A DNA stretch of 64,000 nt from an uncultured Muribaculaceae bacterium (GTDB lineage Bacteria > Bacteroidota > Bacteroidia > Bacteroidales > Muribaculaceae). The translations under genes were made by a program, and so were the position numbers. This document shows positions 29,241 to 38,006 of this stretch, one piece after another (within the stretch, counting starts at the first letter, position 1; each line of letters starts with the position of its first letter). The stretch lies in assembly GCA_947632485.1 (NCBI GenBank), contig CANRPJ010000007.1, forward strand, positions 1-64,000. The letters are read 5' to 3'. The notes under the pieces were generated by a model. The model had not been told where the DNA came from. It ran no database searches and saw only the letters and a program-made list of their open reading frames with translations.

Positions 29241-30830
29241 TCAAAAATCTCCTGACTCTTTCAACATATTCTGTATTACTGACCAGATTCTCTGATCGGT
29301 CTTTTCAAGTCCCAACTTAGCTCGTACCCGGGTACTCAGATGATAGTGTCCCGCGCGCATCATGAAAACACCGATCTCTTTTCCTCTCATACCGATGGCG
29401 TAGAGGCATGCGTAGTCGAGCTCCTCATCGTCGAGACCATGACTTTTCAGCTCTTCGATAAAATTAGGGTAGGAGGCGGTGAGGGCAATGCGGGTGTCGC
29501 GCATGAATTGGCGGCGCTCTTCAAGCATTTTTTTCAGGTCTGTTCCGGTGCAATTCTTTTGCTTTTCTGAGGAGATAGGATCGAGCGACTTAAGTCTGCG
29601 GAAAATGGCCTGACGTAATTCGGGAGAAGATAATTTGTCAAGATTTTCCTGCAACTGCTCTTTCTCTGATATAAGACTATCGATAAGCTTCTCTTTCTGA
29701 AGGTTTCTGATACGGGCCCTCTGCGCAAGCAATCCTGAAATAAGAAGCACTACAACGATGGCTATGCTGCTGAATATCCATGCATTTTCCTCCGAGCGTT
29801 TATGCTCGGCTACTGAATGACGCCACAGCGACCGCTCTTCCGCAAATTGTATATCACCTTCTATCACAGCGGATTGCTTCTGGTCAAAAATTTTTAGCAC
29901 ATTCTCACTGCACGCAAGCGCTTCCTCAAAATTGCCTTTCGCTTTTTCGAGACGCATTTTCTTAAGCAGATAATTGATTTCGGTAGCTCTGCCAGGCCGT
30001 ATGGTCATAAAAAATTCTTCCGCCTCGCAAATCCTCCCTAAATTCAGCAAGGCCTGCGTAAGAACTATACTATCCATCTGAAGACCTTTATACTCCTTTA
30101 ATCTAGCATCGAGAGATTCTGGAGTACCGAAATGTATCTCGTATTGAATAACATTTGAGCGGGCTAACTCCGCATTTGGAGATAGGGAATCGAGAGCAAT
30201 TCCTTCAACTCTGCCTATATTCCTTTTAGCAAATTTCGAGTTGCGGTTGAGCGCAAGCTCGAATTGATACAGAAAAGCTTTGTCTGCAAGATCTTGTTTG
30301 CCGAGTGCTTGGTAGATCTCCTCCGCCTGATGCTGGTTTTCTTTAAATTTATCGAACTGATATAGTCGGTAATATTCATTACCTTGATTCACTAACAGAC
30401 GCGCGAGCACAAGAGAATCAGTCTTCGGGCCACGGTATTTCAACCCTTCGGCCCAAACCTCCATCGCCTTATCCACTCTTTTGGCGTTCTGATAAATACA
30501 ACCCGCATAATACAGAGTGCGGATCTTGTCGGCGTCGGTGCCATGGGTGGGATAATAGTCGAGAGCCGGTTGGATCACCTTATAATTAGCTGTATCTATA
30601 CCGTTCTTATCAAGCGCCATCGAATAGAGGAGCGCGAAGCGGGCGCGCTGCGCCTCAGAGCGGATCTGCACCCCATCGTATGGCTTTAGCAGGGCAAGTG
30701 CGGAGTCAGGGTAAGATTCCATCAGTGCATCGGCGCGGTCGAGGGCCGACTGCAGCGCACGGTCACCCCCGCACGCCCAGAAGAGGCCGGCGAGCAGCAG
30801 AAGCGGTATGTAGCGAAGCATCGCGCGCAT
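29241..30830 (-). CDS. membrane-anchored TPR protein with C-terminal HTH (putative regulator)
   Basis: 529 aa from ATG 30830 (MRAMLRYIPLLLLAGLFWAC). A frame-open upstream extension to 30965 is rejected because a promoter (30853-30884) lies within it. An N-terminal hydrophobic segment ends in a Cys at residue 20 (lipobox-like FWAC, imperfect). TPR-like helices fill about 25-330, a transmembrane segment 350-370 (AWIFSSIAIVVVLLISGLL), a coiled coil about 375-410, and a helix-turn-helix near 465-510 (DDEELDYACLYAIGMRGKEIGVFMM). This layout, periplasmic sensor then membrane then cytoplasmic HTH, recurs in Bacteroidales. Its target is unknown; the neighbouring barrel gene is a candidate. Confidence 0.8.
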   Translation of the reverse strand: MRAMLRYIPLLLLAGLFWACGGDRALQSALDRADALMESYPDSALALLKPYDGVQIRSEAQRARFALLYSMALDKNGIDTANYKVIQPALDYYPTHGTDADKIRTLYYAGCIYQNAKRVDKAMEVWAEGLKYRGPKTDSLVLARLLVNQGNEYYRLYQFDKFKENQHQAEEIYQALGKQDLADKAFLYQFELALNRNSKFAKRNIGRVEGIALDSLSPNAELARSNVIQYEIHFGTPESLDARLKEYKGLQMDSIVLTQALLNLGRICEAEEFFMTIRPGRATEINYLLKKMRLEKAKGNFEEALACSENVLKIFDQKQSAVIEGDIQFAEERSLWRHSVAEHKRSEENAWIFSSIAIVVVLLISGLLAQRARIRNLQKEKLIDSLISEKEQLQENLDKLSSPELRQAIFRRLKSLDPISSEKQKNCTGTDLKKMLEERRQFMRDTRIALTASYPNFIEELKSHGLDDEELDYACLYAIGMRGKEIGVFMMRAGHYHLSTRVRAKLGLEKTDQRIWSVIQNMLKESGDF

Positions 30831-30852
30831 AGAAAAGTAAACTAATAGTTTA

Positions 30853-30884
30853 CAAATATAACTGATAATGCGTAAACCACCAAA
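30853..30884 (-). promoter_or_regulatory. promoter of the TPR/HTH regulator
   Basis: On the minus strand: TTTG (30881-30884), 20-nt spacer, TATATTTG (30853-30860), 22 nt before ATG 30830. It decides the start codon. Confidence 0.75.
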
Positions 30885-30916
30885 TTCTGACCTATTTTTA
30901 GTGCGGAGAAACCCGG

Positions 30917-30988
30917 CTTGACAGCCTTGACATTGACATGAAGCTATATTGTTGAGGGTTAGCACTATAGCACCAAAACCGTGTCAAG
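30917..30988 (+). repeat. 72-bp palindromic element, copy A
   Basis: Begins CTTGACAGCCTTGACATTGA and ends AAAACCGTGTCAAG. The outer ends pair (CTTGACA/TGTCAAG) and an inner stem GCTATA/TATAGC encloses a loop containing GTTGAGGGTTAG. Same length and ends as copy B. Confidence 0.8.
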
Positions 30989-31059
30989 ATGGTTCCTACG
31001 TGTCTCCACACATCACCATTTCAGAAAAGACCATGGAATGGGCTTCTGACGGTAAAACC

Positions 31060-31206
31060 GCTGCCGAAGGCTGCGTTTGTGGTAAGCCTCACGCTCGCGG
31101 CTCAGCCGCAGCGTGAGGACATAGATGCATGTACAAACCTGACCTTGCAAGAGGTCATCATATTGGCTGCGAGCGTGAGGATTACCATAAATGCTTCCTA
31201 CGGCAG
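31060..31206. repeat. long imperfect inverted repeat with nested hairpins
   Basis: Arms 31060-31102 and 31165-31206 are about three-quarters complementary over 42-43 nt (core CCTCACGCTCGC / GCGAGCGTGAGG). Nested inside are CCTCACGCT...AGCGTGAGG with an inner GCGGC/GCCGC stem (31087-31118) and TGACCT/AGGTCA (31140-31157). Confidence 0.7.
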
Positions 31207-31302
31207 CATAGTTGCCACGCTATCACTAACCACTGTCTGCCCGAAAGCAGATGATGCGGTCAGAATCTTCTTTGCTCTCTCTGCTCATACACAGGCTACT
31301 AT

Positions 31303-31330
31303 AACATCGCAGCTCCGCAGCTCAGATGTT
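31303..31330. repeat. hairpin AACATC...GATGTT with AGCT inner pairs
   Basis: AACATCGCAGCT pairs with AGCTCAGATGTT (10 of 12 positions). The core GCAGCTCCGCAGCTC recurs near 44709-44724. Confidence 0.5.
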
Positions 31331-31420
31331 TTGCGTTGGTCATTCCGCGGGTTCCGCTTCGCTCCACCCACGGTTAACCGTAATCTCACCGCTTCGCGGC
31401 TCACTAAGCTACACCGTTCA

Positions 31421-31451
31421 CCCGACTTGCGCCCGAAGGCGCAACATCGGG
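31421..31451. repeat. strong hairpin CCCGA-TTGCGCC / GGCGCAA-TCGGG
   Basis: A 7-bp GC-rich inner stem with a CGAA tetraloop and a further 5-bp outer stem. No T-tract follows, so it is unlikely to be a simple terminator. Confidence 0.6.
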
Positions 31452-31494
31452 GGTTGCTGGATAGCATAATCTCCTTCTTCCTCCGTACAGGCCC

Positions 31495-31566
31495 CTTGAC
31501 GGCCTTGACATTGACAAGGGTCTATATCACTATCCCTCAGCAACATAACCCCAAAACCGTGTCAAG
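31495..31566 (+). repeat. 72-bp palindromic element, copy B
   Basis: Begins CTTGACGGCCTTGACATTGA and ends AAAACCGTGTCAAG, as in copy A. Its centre (CTATATCACTATCCCTCAGC) matches the reverse complement of copy A's centre, so the loop is inverted relative to the ends. Confidence 0.8.
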
Positions 31567-31591
31567 GTGCTCATAGTGTGCAAGCAGCGCC

Positions 31592-31702
31592 GCGAGGCGC
31601 GTGGATATAGGGAAACCGGGCATGAGCGACAGCGAAGCGGAAGCGAGTGTCCGGACAGTGAAGACCCCGGCATCAGAGTGCCGGAGGTACGGGTACATCT
31701 AT
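31592..31702 (+). repeat. dispersed repeat R1, copy 2
   Basis: Same strand and ungapped over 111 bp against 28912-29022, nine differences. It starts 25 nt after element B. Confidence 0.85.
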
Positions 31703-31795
31703 TATATGATCCTCTCATTTTTTACTGAAAAGGTTGGCGATAAAGGCCGAACCTACAAATTGTAAAAAATCTGAAAAAACGGCTAACAACCCTAC

Positions 31796-31866
31796 CTTGA
31801 CACGTTTTTATAGTTATAACGCTTACTATAAGCTCTTTAACACCATTTCGCTGTCAAGGCTGTCAA
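31796..31866 (-). repeat. 72-bp palindromic element, copy C (inverted)
   Basis: Reverse complement begins TTGACAGCCTTGACAG and ends AAAACGTGTCAAG, matching A and B. The inner stem is different in sequence but still pairs (TTATAG/CTATAA), i.e. structure is kept while bases change. Confidence 0.7.
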
Positions 31867-31961
31867 TAGGCCTGCACGGAGCGAGGCTGCTGAAGCTCCA
31901 TTTCAAAGGCCGTTTTCCGACGCTACCGAAGCCTTAATTTTCGCGAATGCTGAATATTTTG

Positions 31962-31969
31962 TAACTTTG
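31962..31969 (+). promoter_or_regulatory. TAnnTTTG -7 box for the DUF3127 operon
   Basis: TAACTTTG, 26 nt before ATG 31996. Confidence 0.65.
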
Positions 31970-31995
31970 CCGATTATTAGCCACTACGTTATAAG

Positions 31996-32409
31996 ATGGA
32001 ATTAGAAGGAAAAGTGATTCAGGATCTCGGTCTGACCGAAGGAATTTCCAAAGCTGGAAAGCCTTGGAAGAAACGTGAATGGGTGCTCGAAACGTTTGGC
32101 AACTGGCCCCGCCGCGTGAAATTCCAGTTTTTCGGCGACCGCGCCGATTCAAATGTGCTTGAAGTAGGCAAATGCTATGCAGTAGGCATCGATATCGAGA
32201 GCCGCGAGTTCAACGGACGCTGGTATACCGATGTGAGCGGATATTCAACCCGCGAGATAGCTGATCCGGCAATGGGCGGAGGTGCGCCGCAGTTCACCGG
32301 AGAGCCGGCACCGGCCTACAGCCAGGCTGCAGGCGGCTCGCCGTTCCAGCAGGCAGCACAGCCTTTCGCAGCTCCTGAAGGAGACCAGAGCGACGACCTG
32401 CCGTTCTAA
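31996..32409 (+). CDS. DUF3127 protein with SSB-like C-terminal tip
   Basis: 137 aa. Residues 1-95 are the DUF3127 domain (MELEGKVIQDLGLTEGISKAGKPWKKREWVLE..., FFGDRADSNVLEVGKCYAVGIDIESREFNGRWYTD), predicted to adopt an OB fold. A low-complexity Gly/Pro/Ala/Gln linker leads to DQSDDLPF, close to the acidic tip of single-stranded DNA-binding proteins (DDDIPF) that recruits repair and replication partners. A role in DNA or RNA metabolism is inferred, not shown. First gene of a rightward run with glycogen genes and uvrA. Confidence 0.85.
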   Translation: MELEGKVIQDLGLTEGISKAGKPWKKREWVLETFGNWPRRVKFQFFGDRADSNVLEVGKCYAVGIDIESREFNGRWYTDVSGYSTREIADPAMGGGAPQFTGEPAPAYSQAAGGSPFQQAAQPFAAPEGDQSDDLPF

Positions 32410-32454
32410 AACAGTTGGCAGTCGGCCCCGAAGCCGGCTGCAATGCTTTAATTG

Positions 32455-34089
32455 ATGGAACCGCAAAACGCATATCACCATATAGACCTGCTCTGCGAGG
32501 CGAGCTGGGAAGTGTGCAATAAGGTTGGAGGCATCTATACCGTGCTCTCCACTAAGGCTCTTGAGCTTCAGAAGCGCCTCGGCGACCGCCTCGTATTCAT
32601 CGGTCCCGATTTCGGAGCCGAAGCCTCCGCTCCATATCTGAGCGAAGATCCGGAGCTTGCAGGAAGCCTCGAACTGCCCTACGGACTGAAAGCGCGCAGC
32701 GGCCGGTGGAATGTGCCCGGCGAGCCGCTGGCAGTGCTCGTTGACTTCCGCCCCATGCTCCCCTTGCTGCCGGAAATCTACGGAAAGGTATGGCAGCAAT
32801 ACCGGGTAGACTCGCTCCACGCATACGGCGACTACGACGAGGCGTGTGCCTTCGCCGTGGCAGCGGCAATTGTAATGACGGCCATAGCCAAGAGCCGCGG
32901 AGCCGCCGACAGCCGCTGCATAGGTCATTTCAATGAGTGGACTACCGGCATGGGTCTGCTCTATCTGCAGATTAACCGGCCGCAGTGGGCCACGGTCTTC
33001 ACCACTCACGCCACCAGCATAGGGCGCTCGATCTGCGGCAACGGCAAAGATCTTTACCGCTATTTTCAAGGCTACAACGGCGACCAGATGGCCGGAGAGC
33101 TCAATATGCAGTCGAAGCATTCGCTTGAGAAGCAGGCCGCTCACGCTGCTGACTGCTTCACGGCCGTGAGCGACCTTACAGCCAGGGAATGCGAGCAGCT
33201 TCTCGATATCAGACCCGCTGTAGTGACTCCTAACGGCTTCGATGCCAGCTTCGTGCCCTCTGCCGCAAAGCGCGCAGCCCAGCGCCGCGCCGGTCGCAAA
33301 AAGCTTCTAAGCCTCGCCTCCGGCCTGAGCGGACGCCAGATTCCGGAAGATGCTTTCATCGTAGCCACTTCTGGTCGCAACGAATACCGCAACAAAGGTC
33401 TCGATCTCTTCATAGATGCTATGGCCTCGATTAATGCCGATCCGGCAATGAAAGATCGCCATGTGGCGGCGTTCATACTCGTGCCGGCATGGGTGAAGGA
33501 GCCAGCTCCCGATCTACTGGCAGAAGGGGTAGAGAAGCCGCAGTATGCCACTCACCGGCTCCACAACGAGGAGAGCGACGCAGTGGCATGCCGGCTGCGC
33601 AGCCTCAATCCGGATTCCGACCGCCTTACGGTATGCTATCTGCCCTGCTACCTCGACGGAGCCGACGGAATGCTCGATATCGACTACTATTCCCTGCTCC
33701 CGGCTTTGGATCTAACCGTATTTCCCTCATATTATGAACCTTGGGGTTACACTCCTCTTGAGAGCGTGGCTTTCGGAGTACCATCGGTCACGACCGACAA
33801 GTCGGGCTTCGGGTGCTGGGTGATTTCAGAAGAAGGCGACGACATGATGAAAAGCGGAGTGAAAGTGGAGCCCCGCGACGACGAACACTACGGTCGCGCC
33901 GTAGCCGGAATAGAAAAAACGGTAGCTCAGGTGGCGCAGATGGCCGCCCCCGAGCGCCGCAAACTCAAACAAGCAGCACAACACACGGCCGAAAAGGCCT
34001 CTTGGAGCCTCTTCATAAAGCATTATGACGAGGCCTTCGCCACCGCCTTGCTCCGGGCAAGAACCCGCAACGAAGAGCGCAGGCTGTGA
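32455..34089 (+). CDS. glycogen synthase, GT3 (eukaryote-like) family
   Basis: 544 aa from ATG 32455; an upstream TTG codon at 32452 is not needed. The N-terminus LLCEASWEVCNKVGGIYTVLSTKA matches eukaryotic glycogen synthases rather than bacterial GlgA. Further GT3/GT-B features: FTTHATSIGRSICGNG, TPNGFD, TSGRNEYRNKGLDLFIDAM, and PSYYEPWGYTPLESVAFGVPSVTTDKSGFG with the catalytic-site Glu. It elongates alpha-1,4-glucan, probably from UDP- or ADP-glucose. Next to glucan phosphorylase (46 nt downstream), so synthesis and breakdown are co-encoded. Confidence 0.93.
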   Translation: MEPQNAYHHIDLLCEASWEVCNKVGGIYTVLSTKALELQKRLGDRLVFIGPDFGAEASAPYLSEDPELAGSLELPYGLKARSGRWNVPGEPLAVLVDFRPMLPLLPEIYGKVWQQYRVDSLHAYGDYDEACAFAVAAAIVMTAIAKSRGAADSRCIGHFNEWTTGMGLLYLQINRPQWATVFTTHATSIGRSICGNGKDLYRYFQGYNGDQMAGELNMQSKHSLEKQAAHAADCFTAVSDLTARECEQLLDIRPAVVTPNGFDASFVPSAAKRAAQRRAGRKKLLSLASGLSGRQIPEDAFIVATSGRNEYRNKGLDLFIDAMASINADPAMKDRHVAAFILVPAWVKEPAPDLLAEGVEKPQYATHRLHNEESDAVACRLRSLNPDSDRLTVCYLPCYLDGADGMLDIDYYSLLPALDLTVFPSYYEPWGYTPLESVAFGVPSVTTDKSGFGCWVISEEGDDMMKSGVKVEPRDDEHYGRAVAGIEKTVAQVAQMAAPERRKLKQAAQHTAEKASWSLFIKHYDEAFATALLRARTRNEERRL

Positions 34090-34135
34090 GCTATTTAATT
34101 ATTCTACAGGAAAATCTTAACTAAATCAATTCAAG

Positions 34136-36703
34136 ATGAAAATTCAAGTAAGCAGCACCAACCAGCCCCTCTGGCGCGACCTCACCGTGCATGCAGAGCT
34201 TCCCGAAGAGCTTAAGCCCCTCGAAGAGCTCTCGAAAAACCTCTGGTGGGTATGGAACAGCGAAGGCAAATCGCTTTTCCGCGACCTCGACCATGACCTC
34301 TGGCGCAAGTCGGGCGAAAATCCCGTAGTGCTGCTCCAGCAGATATCTTACGAGCGCTATAAGGAAATTCTGGGCGACAAGGAGATGATGGACCGTATCC
34401 GCAAGGTTCACGCCTCTTTCCGCGAATATATGGAGCAACCGATGCGCACGGACATACCTTCCGTGGCCTATTTCTCGATGGAATATGGCCTCTGCAACTG
34501 CCTCAAGATTTATTCAGGAGGTCTCGGAGTGCTCGCCGGCGACTATATCAAGCAGGCTTCCGACAGCCGCGTAAACATGACTGCCGTAGGCTTCCTCTAC
34601 CGGTTCGGCTATTTCGCCCAGTCTCTTTCGATGGACGGCCAGCAGATAGCCAACTACGAGGCACAGAACTTCGACCAGCTCCCCGTTGACGCCGTGCTCG
34701 GCGAAGACGGCGCCCCGATGGTGCTTGAAGTGCCCTTCCCCGGCCGAATCGTATATGCCCGCATCTGGCGCGTCAACGTAGGCCGCATGAAGCTCTATCT
34801 GCTTGATACCGACTTCGATATGAACTCAGAGTATGATCGCTGGATCACCCATCAGCTCTATGGCGGCGACTGGGAGAACCGCTTCAAGCAGGAATATATG
34901 CTCGGTATCGGCGGTATCCTGATGCTGCAGCGCCTCGGTATCGAAACCGACATATACCATGCCAACGAAGGTCACGCAGCGCTGCTGAACCTCCAGCGCC
35001 TCGTCTACTACGTGCAGGAGAAGCATCTGCCTTTCAATGTGGCTCTCGAGGTGGTGCGCGCGTCATCGCTCTATACTGTTCACACTCCTGTGCCCGCCGG
35101 ACACGACTATTTCGAGGAGTCGCTCTTCGGAAAATACCTCGGCGAATATCCCGCCAAACTCGGCATCTCATGGTCTGACCTTATGAATATGGGCCGCGAG
35201 AACCCCGACTCGCCCGAGCGCTTCTCGATGAGTGTGTTCGCTCTCAACACCTGCCAGGAGGCCAACGGCGTAAGCTGGCTCCACGGAGAGGTATCGAAGA
35301 AGATGTTTGCCGGAGTCTGGAAAGGCTACGCTCCGGAAGAGAGCCATGTGGGCTACGTGACCAACGGCGTGCATATGCCTACCTGGGCCGCCTCGGAATG
35401 GAAGGCTTACTACGCAAAGCATCTCGGCGAGCAGGTTTTCACCAACCAGAGCGATCCTGAATCATGGAAAGGCATTTTCGAATGCTCCGACGAGAGCATC
35501 TGGAAGATGCGCTGCGAGCTGAAAAACAAATTCATCGACTTCGTGAAGCGCGACTTCAAGGAGAAATGGCTTAAGAATCAGGGCGATCCTTCGGCCGTGA
35601 TGAAGATTGTAGACAAGATTAACCCCAACGCGCTGATAATCGGCTTCGCTCGCCGCTTCGCAACCTATAAGCGCGCTCACCTCCTCTTCACGGATCTCGA
35701 CCGCCTGGCCCGCATCGTCAACAACGAGCAGTTCCCCGTACAGTTCGTATTCTCCGGAAAGGCTCACCCCGCCGATGGCGCCGGCCAGGGTCTGATCAAG
35801 CGCATTGTGGAGATCAGCCACATGCCTCAGTTCCTCGGCAAGATCATCTTCCTCGAAGACTACAACATGATTGTGGCCAAGCGCCTGGTGAGCGGTGTCG
35901 ACATCTGGCTCAACACTCCTACCCGTCCGCTTGAGGCCTCCGGCACATCGGGCGAGAAGGCTGAGATGAACGGCGTGCTCAATTTCTCGGTGCTCGACGG
36001 CTGGTGGTACGAAGGCTACCGCTTCGATGAGAAAGCCGGCTGGGCCCTGACCTCGCAGCGCACCTTCACGGATCAGTCGCAGCAGGACAAACTCGATGCC
36101 GCCACCATCTATTCGATGCTGGAGAACGAGATCGTGCCTCTCTACTTTGAAAAGAACTCCCTTGGCTACAGCCCGCGCTGGATCCAGTATATCAAGGGCA
36201 GCATAGGCCATATCGCCCCGCATTTCACCATGAAGCGTCAGCTCGACGACTACATCGCGAAATTCTATGAGCCGGAAGCTAAGCGCTCCGCGAAGCTGAA
36301 AGCCGACGACTTTGCTCTGGCCCGCCAGATTGTGGCCTGGAAAGAGAATGTAGCCCAGCGCTGGAACGATGTGGAGGTTCTCTCGACGGATATGAAGGGT
36401 CTCGAGACCGCGAGCGGTTCCGGTCGCACCGGCGAGATGTTCAAGGTAAGCTGCGTGATCGATACTAAGGGTCTCGGAGCAGATCTGGGAGTGGAACTGG
36501 TGGTCAACAAGGAGCAAGACGGGGTAGTGAAGTTTGATTCCACGTTCCCGCTCGAGGTCGTGAAGCATGAGGGTAATATCTACACCTATGCTCTTGAGAC
36601 GAAGCTCCAGGAGGCTGGTGTTTACCACTACGCGCTGCGTATGTATCCCAAAAACGCCCTTCTGCCCCACCGTCAGGACTTCGCTTACACGCGGTGGTTC
36701 TAA
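34136..36703 (+). CDS. glgP: alpha-glucan phosphorylase (GT35)
   Basis: 855 aa. An N-terminal DUF3417 region ([13 protein letters not shown]) marks the bacterial short-type alpha-glucan phosphorylases. Then [75 protein letters not shown], and the PLP-lysine region [25 protein letters not shown]. Releases glucose-1-phosphate from glycogen or maltodextrin. The roughly 140 residues after the phosphorylase core end in a beta-rich tail also seen in this subclass. Confidence 0.93.
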   Translation: MKIQVSSTNQPLWRDLTVHAELPEELKPLEELSKNLWWVWNSEGKSLFRDLDHDLWRKSGENPVVLLQQISYERYKEILGDKEMMDRIRKVHASFREYMEQPMRTDIPSVAYFSMEYGLCNCLKIYSGGLGVLAGDYIKQASDSRVNMTAVGFLYRFGYFAQSLSMDGQQIANYEAQNFDQLPVDAVLGEDGAPMVLEVPFPGRIVYARIWRVNVGRMKLYLLDTDFDMNSEYDRWITHQLYGGDWENRFKQEYMLGIGGILMLQRLGIETDIYHANEGHAALLNLQRLVYYVQEKHLPFNVALEVVRASSLYTVHTPVPAGHDYFEESLFGKYLGEYPAKLGISWSDLMNMGRENPDSPERFSMSVFALNTCQEANGVSWLHGEVSKKMFAGVWKGYAPEESHVGYVTNGVHMPTWAASEWKAYYAKHLGEQVFTNQSDPESWKGIFECSDESIWKMRCELKNKFIDFVKRDFKEKWLKNQGDPSAVMKIVDKINPNALIIGFARRFATYKRAHLLFTDLDRLARIVNNEQFPVQFVFSGKAHPADGAGQGLIKRIVEISHMPQFLGKIIFLEDYNMIVAKRLVSGVDIWLNTPTRPLEASGTSGEKAEMNGVLNFSVLDGWWYEGYRFDEKAGWALTSQRTFTDQSQQDKLDAATIYSMLENEIVPLYFEKNSLGYSPRWIQYIKGSIGHIAPHFTMKRQLDDYIAKFYEPEAKRSAKLKADDFALARQIVAWKENVAQRWNDVEVLSTDMKGLETASGSGRTGEMFKVSCVIDTKGLGADLGVELVVNKEQDGVVKFDSTFPLEVVKHEGNIYTYALETKLQEAGVYHYALRMYPKNALLPHRQDFAYTRWF

Positions 36704-36743
36704 CTCCATACAATAAGCAGGCCGGCCTAAGCGTTAATAGATA

Positions 36744-38006
36744 ATGCACCTCGGCCGCGCCATAGCTTTGATACTTGCGGCGACAGCATTCCTTACCGGG
36801 AGTGCTGCCGCACTTTCTGTGACCGTGGCCGGACGCTCCCCTATCGAATGCGAAGTGCCTGCCCAGAGCGGTCTGGAGGCTCTTTTCGTGGTCTGGACCT
36901 CATCGGGAGCTACCCTGACCTATCCGGATGCCAACGCCAGATGGAGCCGCTTCGGAAGCGCCGGAGGAGGCTTCGCCGAGAGCATAGATGCCCTAAGGGG
37001 AAGCTCAGAATCGTCTGTGACCCTGACGGGCGGCGATACCGGAATCATAGTAGAATCGGAAGGGAGGCAACACTGCTTCTGGATCTGCGACTATTCCCTG
37101 CGCGCTCTGGAGCTGAGAAGTATCGACGTAGCCGAGACCGACTGCGACCGCACGGTGTTGCGCATCGGAGGAAACGCGGATCCGATTTTCTACTATTCGG
37201 TGACAGGACGACGCATGGAGCTTAGCCGCCAGCTGGAGCTAAACTATTACCAACAGATACCTGATGAAGAGACCTTCTCCTTCAGGGTAATAACCGCCAC
37301 CGATGAGTTGGAATCAGCTCCCGATGGAGAGATACAACTGCTCTCGCCGCTGCTGGCCTCTACTACCTTCACCCTTTCGGGCGACCGCTTCCTCCGCCAA
37401 TGGGGGGAATCCATGACAGTGGAATCGGACCTTACAGCTCCCGGAGGAGTGGCCGTAATGACCAGAAGCTCAGAAACCGGAGAGTCGATGAGCGCTCCTT
37501 TCGAAGTGAGCTTCGAATCGGCGGTAAGCGAGGGAGTGGTGCATACGGAGTGGCAGATAGCCGACGATGAGGATTTTGCGGAAGTGACCCACAGGTTCTA
37601 TACACCGGAACTCAACTTCACATTCCGTGATGCCGGAACGCACTTCGTCAAGTTCATCGGCACTGATGAGGCCGGACGCTGTTCCGCAGAATCCGACGTA
37701 TATACCATCGGCATTTCGGAATCTGCATTGAGCTGCCCCAATACGCTCGTGATGCGCGAGGGCCAGACAAGAAAATGGAGGGTCAAGGCCAAATCGCTTG
37801 AGCAGTTCAAGTGTGCTATCTTCGACCGCTACGGCGCCAAGATCTTTACCTCTACGGATCCGGCCGAGGGGTGGGACGGCACGCGGGCCGGCCGGAGAGT
37901 GCCTACGGGCGTTTACTATTATTTGATAGAAGCCCGCGGCTCCGACGGCCGCACCTACAAGAAAAGCGGCGATATCAATGTGCTTAAAGAGAGGATATTG
38001 AGATGA
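36744..38006 (+). CDS. secreted protein with type-B T9SS-like (CHU_C) C-terminal domain
   Basis: 420 aa. Signal peptide 1-22 (LILAATAFLTGSAAALS). The body contains Ig/PKD-like beta segments (about 225-325) without a catalytic motif I recognise. Residues about 345-420 resemble the gliding-motility-associated C-terminal domain: CPNTLVMREGQ, FDRYGAKIF, GWDGTRAGRRVPTGVYYYLIEARGSDGRTYKKSGDINVLKE. In T9SS organisms this domain directs export to the surface. No T9SS component is in this window. The stop overlaps the uvrA start by 4 nt, an odd coupling of a secreted protein with a repair enzyme. Confidence 0.75.
   Translation: MHLGRAIALILAATAFLTGSAAALSVTVAGRSPIECEVPAQSGLEALFVVWTSSGATLTYPDANARWSRFGSAGGGFAESIDALRGSSESSVTLTGGDTGIIVESEGRQHCFWICDYSLRALELRSIDVAETDCDRTVLRIGGNADPIFYYSVTGRRMELSRQLELNYYQQIPDEETFSFRVITATDELESAPDGEIQLLSPLLASTTFTLSGDRFLRQWGESMTVESDLTAPGGVAVMTRSSETGESMSAPFEVSFESAVSEGVVHTEWQIADDEDFAEVTHRFYTPELNFTFRDAGTHFVKFIGTDEAGRCSAESDVYTIGISESALSCPNTLVMREGQTRKWRVKAKSLEQFKCAIFDRYGAKIFTSTDPAEGWDGTRAGRRVPTGVYYYLIEARGSDGRTYKKSGDINVLKERILR

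Larger units (their letters stand above)
30831..31995. other. 1.17-kb non-coding, repeat- and hairpin-rich region
   Basis: Between the TPR regulator and the DUF3127 gene. It contains three 72-bp palindromic elements (30917-30988, 31495-31566, 31796-31866), repeat R1 copy 2 (31592-31702), a long inverted repeat (31060-31102 / 31165-31206) and several hairpins. Open frames of up to 195 codons exist but cross these palindromes and lack a promoter or start context. Confidence 0.7.

Noticed and set aside
30989-31576. A 195-codon plus-strand open frame in the repeat region
   Set aside because: Starts within element A, crosses several palindromes and element B, has no promoter or start context, and a composition unlike the genes here.
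28826-31718. Minus-strand frames at 28826-29041 and 31530-31718 that give nearly the same peptide
   Set aside because: The similarity is that of the 111-bp repeat. Frames end at its edges, so they are better explained as a repeat by-product.
30917-31866. Palindromic elements as integron attC sites
   Set aside because: Length and pairing fit loosely, but the conserved ends are CTTGACA/TGTCAAG rather than the GTTRRRY-type R boxes, and no integrase gene is present.
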